DNA from: Nymphaea colorata
Taxonomy: Eukaryota; Streptophyta; Magnoliopsida; Nymphaeales; Nymphaeaceae
Assembly: GCF_008831285.2 (NCBI RefSeq)
Contig: NC_045140.1
Coordinates: 3,513,528 to 3,577,527, forward strand
DNA length: 64,000 nt
Reading direction: 5' to 3'
Within the stretch, counting starts at the first letter, position 1, and each line of letters begins with the position of its first letter. The position numbers and the translations under genes were made by a program. This document shows positions 57,226 to 64,000 of this stretch, one piece after another. The notes under the pieces are model-generated. The model saw nothing but the letters and a program-made list of their open reading frames with translations, made no database searches and was not told the DNA's origin.

Positions 57226-57506
57226 CCCTTGTCATTTTGCTTATTTAATTACATGCTCCTCGTTCATTTTGCAGTTAATATAAATTTAAAATTTTTTGAA
57301 AGGTTTAAACTTGGTTGGTTTGTTTAGGCATCTCTAATACAAAAATTCCTTCTCCGTGAATCCCAAATTCAATCGAGGGAGACATGAGACAAGGCCTCAT
57401 CAAACAAAGGTGTGCTTTAATGTTAGATTTTAAAGCTTAGGTCTTAGATCCAAGAATCTGAATTCAGCCCTGGATCTAAGGTCTAAGGCAATCAAACGTG
57501 CCCTTC
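57226..57506. other. gene-free stretch
   Basis: Nothing recognisable. Confidence 0.3.
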
Positions 57507-57670
57507 GGGGCTATTGGAAGGAGTAATATTGGGTTACTATCTCTTGCACGTAACGTAGCCCAAAGATTGGATAGATTCATTAGACACTTTAAAAGATGTT
57601 TCATCATGAATCTACCTTAATTTTTAAGGCTTTGAGACAGTAATAATATGTACTGATACCAAATAGCCCC
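57507..57670. mobile_element. 164-bp MITE-like element with ggggctatt ends
   Basis: The left end ggggctattgg and right end ccaaatagcccc are inverse of each other apart from one base. The interior (agattcatta, tcatgaatctacctt) resembles the stretch at 41330-41460. No transposase and no clear target duplication. Confidence 0.65.
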
Positions 57671-58164
57671 ATAGTGTTATAAGTTGTTTTGGCGATATAG
57701 ATACAAATAAATATAACATATATGACAATTAGAAACAACACAATCGTAAACAAATTCACTTATTGCTTATTAATGGTTTCTTAAATATTTAGCTGCTGAA
57801 TGCAAAATCACATTACATTGCGCACCTACATGTCAATAATTACTAGTATTCTATGCAATAATTTCCTCACCAGAAGATTGTGGAATCCTTTTAATATAAG
57901 TGTGACTCTTATAAAGTTTTTTCAGAGTCAATTATTCAGCTGAGTACCGAACACTCTTCCCTTTATGAAACAAAGTTACGCGACCAAGGAGTAACTGCAA
58001 ATTATAGCAACTTATAAATATAATTTTTAGTAGGTCAACGAAATGCTTTCAATACCAGTTCACTTACTCCGATTAATATTCAAGCATTCTCTTTTATCAA
58101 AGATTCATGAATACTCTGCTGAGAAATTAATATGGCCGGTGGCTCCATCGAGCCTAATAGGCCG
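57671..58164. other. gene-free stretch
   Basis: Nothing recognisable. Confidence 0.3.
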
Positions 58165-58362
58165 AGCTAAGGTAGAGTCCACTTGGGCCTTAGGCCCCAC
58201 CTGAAAATTTTAAAAAAAAATTACATCTAAATTATAGAAAATTTCACTTGTTATATATAAAAAAGTTGAAAAATAATATTTTGATCCGAACCAAAATTTA
58301 GAAACTTTAATTCAGTTTAATTCAGCTTCTCTCATAAAATATGTCTGGTTCTGGCCCTGTAG
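58165..58362 (+). mobile_element. family B short terminal-repeat element, third copy
   Basis: It reads ggccttaggccccacctg, an AT-rich core with ttatatataaaa and tagaaactttaatt, then ctggttctggccctg. It is co-linear with 7318-7496 in the same orientation. The ends are more eroded than in the other two copies. Confidence 0.5.
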
Positions 58363-59357
58363 ATGGGATAGAACAAATCTAGTCCTCTGCCATTGCAAGC
58401 AGTAAAATCCAGTAGTTCTTGCCAGCGTTGTCAAATTAAATTGGTTTCTGAATCAAACAAGCAACCAGAGGATTCATAAATCAATTAATTTGTATTTTTA
58501 AACAAAAAATAAGACAAACTTGAAATATTAAAAAATAAAAATAAAAAATGTGTGATGTGTCCTCGATGAACTAAGATACGATCGCATTAAAAGGAATCAT
58601 ATCAAGTGACTTCAAGGGGTACACTTATGAGGTTTAGTTTGGCCAGGAAAGAATACTCGTATCGACCAATTGGTGCCTACTTTGGCTCTAAATACAGCAA
58701 CCTTTTGACAATTAAACTTAATAAATGATCAATACAGATGTCGGAGAGGCCTAATCCTTTCCATGCATCAAGCTTTCAAGGAGAGAAAGACCTGTAAATT
58801 TTAAAATAGAAAAAGCAGTCCAGTGGGTCTTGTGCTTACCTCAGTCGATGTGAAGGTCAAGAGGGAAACATGAAGTTATCAACAACTTGCAGTCATCTTA
58901 ACCATTTTATTTTCTCTTTCAGAGGCCGCTGGTGTAAAATTTACTCGCTTTCATCTACATTAGATGACTTACAGGGATGCCATTCAGAATCTTCGAGGTT
59001 CTGAATTCTCCTTTTCTTCTCTACTGTCATCTTCCTAACCTTGTCAAGACAAGAAGTAGAAGAAAACGTACTTTTGTTTCTTTTCTCCTTGGTAAATTTC
59101 TTAGTTTTCTTCTCGTGGATTTCTGTATCTTGTCTCAGAACCAAATATGGTACAATTTGTTTCAGACTGGCGCTGTATTCACTTCCTTCCATAAATATTT
59201 GCAACAGAGTCCGCTTCACTTGGTGCCCACATCAGTATCATAAAGGATCCTTAATTTCTCTGCCATGCAGAATTGGGACCTGCTGAAGAATGTGGAGCAG
59301 TACTGAATTGGTCAGTTAGTGGTGCTTTCTGAGAAAGGTTGGAAATTCATTAGCAAG
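58363..59357. other. stretch upstream of the DUF707 gene
   Basis: The part near 59358 should hold the DUF707 leader and promoter. A Lys/Glu-rich minus-strand frame (58941-59219) begins only at a GTG and is not called as a gene. Confidence 0.35.
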
Positions 59358-62300
59358 ATGGGTTGCATTCGCAGCAGGTGTGGTCTCCCTTGTTTCAACA
59401 GTTTTGAATTGAAAAGCTGTGCACTGTCAAGTTTCTTTGATGCTTGGAAACGACTTTTTGCTGATGTTCTATACTCTTACAGATTGATTTTGTGACTTTT
59501 CTCAACTTTTTCTGTCAGTGAAATGGTAATAAGGCCTAACGAAATGAGACTCATTACTGTGAGTTTACTTGGAGTCCTGTTCGGTTTCCTGATAGGGTCG
59601 TCTTTCCCTATAGTGAATGTATGCTGAACTGCCTTCCTTTTCAATAAATTCTTGTCACTGAAACTTCGTTTCACATGTCTTCGAGCATTGACGTGCACTG
59701 CCACGCATCTTGTTTCGACAGTTCAACCTTCCATCTAGCATTTTGCCTTCCAATGGTGTTTCTGTTATTGAGAATGAGGACTCTGGGCATGCCACTGAGA
59801 TATCATTGGATCACTCTTGGACATCTAGAAGTCCGCAAAAACGCAGCCATCAAGTGAACGATACATCTCAGGTATTTCTAGTATCAGATCTAAATGTGTT
59901 TCGATGAGTTTGCGAGAGAAGAAACATAGAGCTGATATTTTACTGATATCATGTTGTTAGAGTGTGGAGTCTGATTCCTACTTAATGTAATTATACAGTT
60001 TTGTAGTATTGCCCTGATCCTCATGTTTAAGGGAGACGGTTATCTCTTGTATTCTCTCTTCTGAGTTAGTGAAAATCCCTGTGCAGCCATGTACGGAAGA
60101 GAATTTTGGTCTCAGAACCATATAAAAGTTCTTGTGTTTCTTCCTCTTCTTCGTCTTCTCTTGATATTGTGAGAGAGAGAGAGAAAGAGGGCCCCGTTCC
60201 TAACATGGATTCCGCTGGTTTCCCCGTGTAATGGGTAGATTCTCTTCAGGTTCATGTCTACAGTTTAGTAAACAAAAAATTGTGCGTATGTGTGCATTAT
60301 TACTCAAGAAAAAACTGATTATGTTAGTGGTTTGCCTAATGTTTCGCTTCTGCGGCAAATTTAAATTGAATTCTGCACACTGCATGCGCATATGTACATG
60401 CTTACAGAGCCAAGTGAAGTGAATTAATATGGAAAATTTTATAAGCATGAAGTTTTAGAGGGTGGACACTTACAGAGACCAACATTGACTGCTACTTGAA
60501 CACCTATCAGTGGTTGTGTCTAAAAAAGAAGGCTCCATCTTTTCTGTCAAATTAGAACAAGGAAAAAGGGAGGTGAGGCTAAAAGGTTCTGCCCCTCTTT
60601 CCCTCATTTTTTTGTTATTGAAGGCCTCATGTATATGTCCAACTTTTAATCTTAGCCAATCCAAAACGCATGTGAAGTGCTGCACACAGACATCTGCATC
60701 ACTGTTTTATGTAATTACCAGTTAACGGTATATTTGTTCCGTAAACCTTATGACCAAGTAGGTCGAAGAGTTTTCCGGTAGGTCCAAATTTCATTCTTTG
60801 TTGTGTTTCTTTAGTGACGGAAATTTTTCTAGGTCCATATTTGTCTGAGAATTGGAAATGTTGCTTAGCATCTCCTGTGCAACATTTGCTCATCTGATTG
60901 TGAATATGATGCAGATTTATGTTCCATCAAATCCTCGTGGTGCAGAGCTTCTCGCTCCCGGAATTGTTGTTCCTCAATCGGACTTGTATTTGCGAAGATT
61001 GTGGGGTGATCCCAGTCAGGTACTGTTTGTGCCTTCAAATTAGATGCTTCCATGATCTATCACTATTGCTGGTTTTGTGGCGTATCAACAAGTTGAATAA
61101 TTCAACTTGGTTTGTGCTGAGATCAATTTGACTTGTATGGCAACCAACAAATCAATTACATAAAAAGGAGCTTGTGTTTTCTTCAACCACAACCTTTTCC
61201 CCTCTGCCCATTTAAAGCCTTCCTCTTAGAACTTGGGGTTTATACCGATCTGGACAATTACCAAAAAAAACTATTGGCCCAACAGATCTAATGAGGTCCA
61301 AGACTTTCAATGGTTTTTTTACATGTAACCCTTTAGAAAGGAGCCCTTTTAATGCCATCTTCCTCGTTCAATTGCTTGGCTGGAAAGAAAGTCATTTTCT
61401 TATGTTGGAAGGCTGTACTTAGACTGTAAGTTCATCCCTCTGTTACTCTGTGAAAGTGTTCGGAAGTGATTTTTGACTATTTTGTGCATTTGTAAGATGA
61501 ATTTGGAATCTACAGAACAGATTTTTCTAAATTACTTTGCTTTCATGTTGATCAGTTTCTAACCTTGGTAATTGGTGAAGAATGAAGGTCTCTTAAGCTG
61601 CCTCCTGCATGTTGTTCTAGCGTCAGTGATGTTACTGTATTAGCAGAAATAAGTGAATGCACATTGACTTCACGGTGCAGGATCTACAAATTAAACCAAA
61701 ATATTTGGTAACTTTCACAGTTGGTTACAAACAGAAAACCAATATCGACGCTGCAGTAAAGAAGGTAACCATGGTTTCTTTTGCATATATCTAGTTGCTC
61801 GCCTCCTTATGACTTTGTTGATTTTCTTGCATTAATAGTTCTCAGAAAACTTCACGATTCTGCTTTTCCACTATGATGGACAAACAAGCGGATGGGATGA
61901 GTTCGAGTGGTCAAAGAGGGCGATTCATGTCAGCGTGCAAAAACAGAGTAAATGGTCTGCCAATGGCAAGAAAGTTTTGTTTAAAACAAGAAGGTACAAG
62001 AGGAAAAGAAAGAAATGAACAGCAATGGATATTTCAATTGCAGGTGGTATGCCAAAAGATTTATGCATCCTGATATTGTTGCTGCATATGATTACATATT
62101 TCTATGGGATGAAGACTTAGGACTCGAGCACTTTGATGCTGAAAGGTACTTGCCTAATTCCGATTATTTAAATTCAAACTTCAAAGGATTCAGTTTTCAA
62201 GTTTATTCTCTGTTCTGAACTCAGATATATAAAAGTGATAAGGAAGCATAAACTTGAGATCTCACAGCCAGGGCTGGACCAAAAAAGCAGAACATTGTGG

Positions 62301-62813
62301 CGCATGCCCCGAAGGAGAGAAGAAGGTGAAATGCACAAGTATGATTTGCAACTTGGCTAAGTAGTTGTGTTCATGCAATCTTTTTTCACATCAGCTGGCT
62401 GAAAAAACCATGTGAAATGTTCATTAATTATGGGCATCTCTTCTTGTGTCTTCATCTCTTTTCTTCATCAGAGAAACGACAGAGCGGCCTGGTTGGTGCA
62501 GCGACCCGCATTTGCCACCTTGTGCAGCGTACGAATGAGACAACTTTTTGTGATCTTGCCTCTTGTTCTAAGTCATATGTCACTTAACTGGTGTGCTGCT
62601 AACTTTAGGTTTGTGGACTTAACGGCACCTGTTTTTTCTCGAGATGCATGGCGTTGCGTGTGGTACATGATTCAGGCATGCATCTATCCTCCTGTTTGTC
62701 CTCCCCACACCGGAAAACTGTATCAGTGATCATCCACTGCTGTGTTTTGGCTGCAGAATGACTTGGTTCATGGATGGGGTTTGGATTTCATTGGCTTGAG
62801 AAGGTGTGTGCAA
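59358..62813 (+). CDS. DUF707 protein (PF05212), 5' part only; gene continues past the window
   Basis: DUF707 proteins are plant type II membrane proteins annotated as lysine-ketoglutarate-reductase trans-splicing-related; their reaction is unknown. Visible coding exons: 59358-59377, 59519-59618, 59722-59871, 60915-61019, 61681-61764, 61839-61954, 62044-62145, 62225-62338, 62472-62528, 62609-62675, 62757-62813. They join in phase to 324 codons without a stop. The 20-nt first exon (MGCIRS) is chosen because it joins in phase to EMVIRPNEMR. Residues 17-36 (RLITVSLLGVLFGFLIGSSF) form one membrane anchor. Then come the family blocks NPRGAELL, YLVTFTVGY, HYDG, WYAKRF, LWDEDLG (212-218, an acidic DxD-like cluster), PGWCSDPHLPPCAAF and HGWGLDF. 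Roughly the last 70 residues should lie beyond 64000. Intron 10 appears to use a GC donor at 62676. Exon 6 ends at a weak gtctgc donor. Confidence 0.9.
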
Positions 62814-63025
62814 GTAAGTTTCTCTATCCTTTTCTGAATCTCTCTGCTTGAAGGATTGGTGGTGTGCATGTGGCCCTCCCATTCCTCCTGCCTAACAGGT
62901 CCTGGATTGCATCGGGGCAGGAAGGAGCAGAGGTTTTTGCTTAGCATTGGCCAGCCATTTTGCTTCTGTTGATGGTAGAATTTCTCTTAATTTGGCATGG
63001 CGAGTTACTCATTTCCAACTAATAG
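62814..63025 (+). other. start of the last visible DUF707 intron
   Basis: It begins with a good gtaagt donor. No further DUF707 exon was recognised before 64000. Confidence 0.5.
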
Positions 63026-63207
63026 AGGTGGAGCCATAAAATGGTGGTTAAGAGGCATTATATAATTTGATTTTACATTTTCAAAGGGCACCTGTATATG
63101 AATGAGAATAAATGGCAAGAAAATTTGACATGAAAATAAACACTTTTTGTGGGCCTGTGTGGGCAATTGCCCACACCTGAGACCTGTCTCTGGCCTGACA
63201 ACTAGTT
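63026..63207 (+). mobile_element. short non-autonomous element, family A, copy 2
   Basis: It reads ggtggagccataaaatgg at the start and gcccacacctg near the end, co-linear with 35766-35947. Inserted in a DUF707 intron. Confidence 0.6.
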
Positions 63208-63399
63208 GGGATCTGCCTAAACATAGTTAGCTGATTAAAAAGAACAAAGAAAACAAAGCAACTGGATCTCCACATTAAGGGTATTTTCTGTGCCTCTGCA
63301 TGGGGGCAGGGCAAAGATGGTATTAGTAGTTTTGAGGAGGGCTTACTTTCTATGAGCATATTTGAAGTAGATGTACTTATTATTACATTTTCTTTTTTT

Positions 63400-63813
63400 A
63401 TTATTCATATTTTCTGATTCGAATTGTAATTTAAATATGAAAAAGGAAAAGTGTATACCATATCCAAATTGGAATTCGAATTCACAGATCCAAATCTGAT
63501 CTTTAAATTCATAACTGAAATCCGACTTTTTTTTTTTTTTTTTACCAAATCCAAACCACATTAAGAACTGACTTGCAAAATATAAGGAAATTGGATGTAG
63601 GATACTTAAAACTGAATCTGATCTGAAGCCGACAACAATTGGATATTTATCTAAATCCAAATCCGAATTTGAATCCCAACTAACGTCATTTACTTTAAAT
63701 CTGATTTTAATACAAAGTGTTTTTTCGATCGAATTATAATTATTTTTCACTATTTGTTCTGTTGAAGCAGTTCAGTCGGATCTCGGATCTAAATCAGTTT
63801 ATTGACAGCCCAA
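63400..63813. mobile_element. family C AT-rich element, third copy
   Basis: It contains the characteristic ggatatttatctaaatcc, aatccgaatttgaatccc and aactgaatctgatctg words and ends ttattgacagccc, matching the right end of the 16117 copy. The left end is not clear. Confidence 0.5.
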
Positions 63814-64000
63814 TATGAACATCGTCACTCCATGCAAAATTTGTGAAGAATCTAACGAACAGATACTTATTCTAATCGATCAATTTCTGATGCATAGCAG
63901 CAGGCAAAGAGGGACAATAAAAAGGAGAAAACTTGTGACATGATATAAATTTATGATAATTATTTCACAGTCGGCCATGAGAGTTTAAGTTCCCATAATG

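Noticed and set aside
58941-59219. Lys/Glu-rich minus-strand frame ahead of DUF707
   Set aside because: It starts at GTG and overlaps the DUF707 leader region; a last exon of an antisense gene cannot be excluded but nothing supports it.
62676-62693. Six-codon extension of DUF707 exon 10 to a GT donor at 62694
   Set aside because: It would insert six residues in a block that is normally continuous (IQNDLVHGWG); the GC donor is preferred.

Overview
This is a stretch of plant nuclear DNA, most likely from a flowering plant. It is AT-rich, with intron-split genes, AT and GA microsatellites and many decayed transposable elements. No prokaryotic operon structure, phage or CRISPR array is visible. 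The species cannot be fixed from the sequence. All exon models below were built by eye from reading frame, splice dinucleotides and remembered family conservation, so they need transcript support.

Layout. 1-20.0 kb has no gene I can support. It is filled with short terminal-repeat elements, tRNA-derived SINE-like pieces, a decayed LINE reverse-transcriptase fragment (about 15.1-15.6 kb) and a recent four-copy tandem array (9845-10340). A small intronless gene for a 96-residue protein lies at 20204-20494 (+). PCH2/TRIP13, the meiotic AAA+ ATPase, occupies 22497-31862 (+) in 14 exons. One of its introns holds an internally deleted Copia-type element with a solo LTR nested in it, and another holds a rearranged duplication. 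A P-class PPR gene (32915-34810, -) is convergent with PCH2. 35.0-48.1 kb is a second gene-poor block containing a LINE remnant, SINEs, an LTR/primer-binding-site remnant and a candidate non-coding transcript near 44.7-45.2 kb. Di19-like zinc-finger gene: 48174-54981 (-), 5 exons. 55.0-59.3 kb is repeats. A DUF707 gene starts at 59358 (+) and runs off the right edge; 11 coding exons are visible.

The genes are not functionally linked: one acts in meiotic recombination and HORMA-protein remodelling, one in organelle RNA processing, one in stress-linked zinc-finger regulation, and one is a membrane-anchored DUF707 protein of unknown biochemistry. The most interesting observation is a miR166-complementary site in the putative non-coding transcript at 45003-45027. 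It pairs at 19 of 21 positions but carries a 4-base insertion opposite the cleavage position, the architecture of an endogenous target mimic. Other notable points are a 177-bp sequence present twice in opposite orientations about 11 kb apart, a duplicated splice acceptor in PCH2 intron 1, and a probable GC-AG intron in the DUF707 gene.
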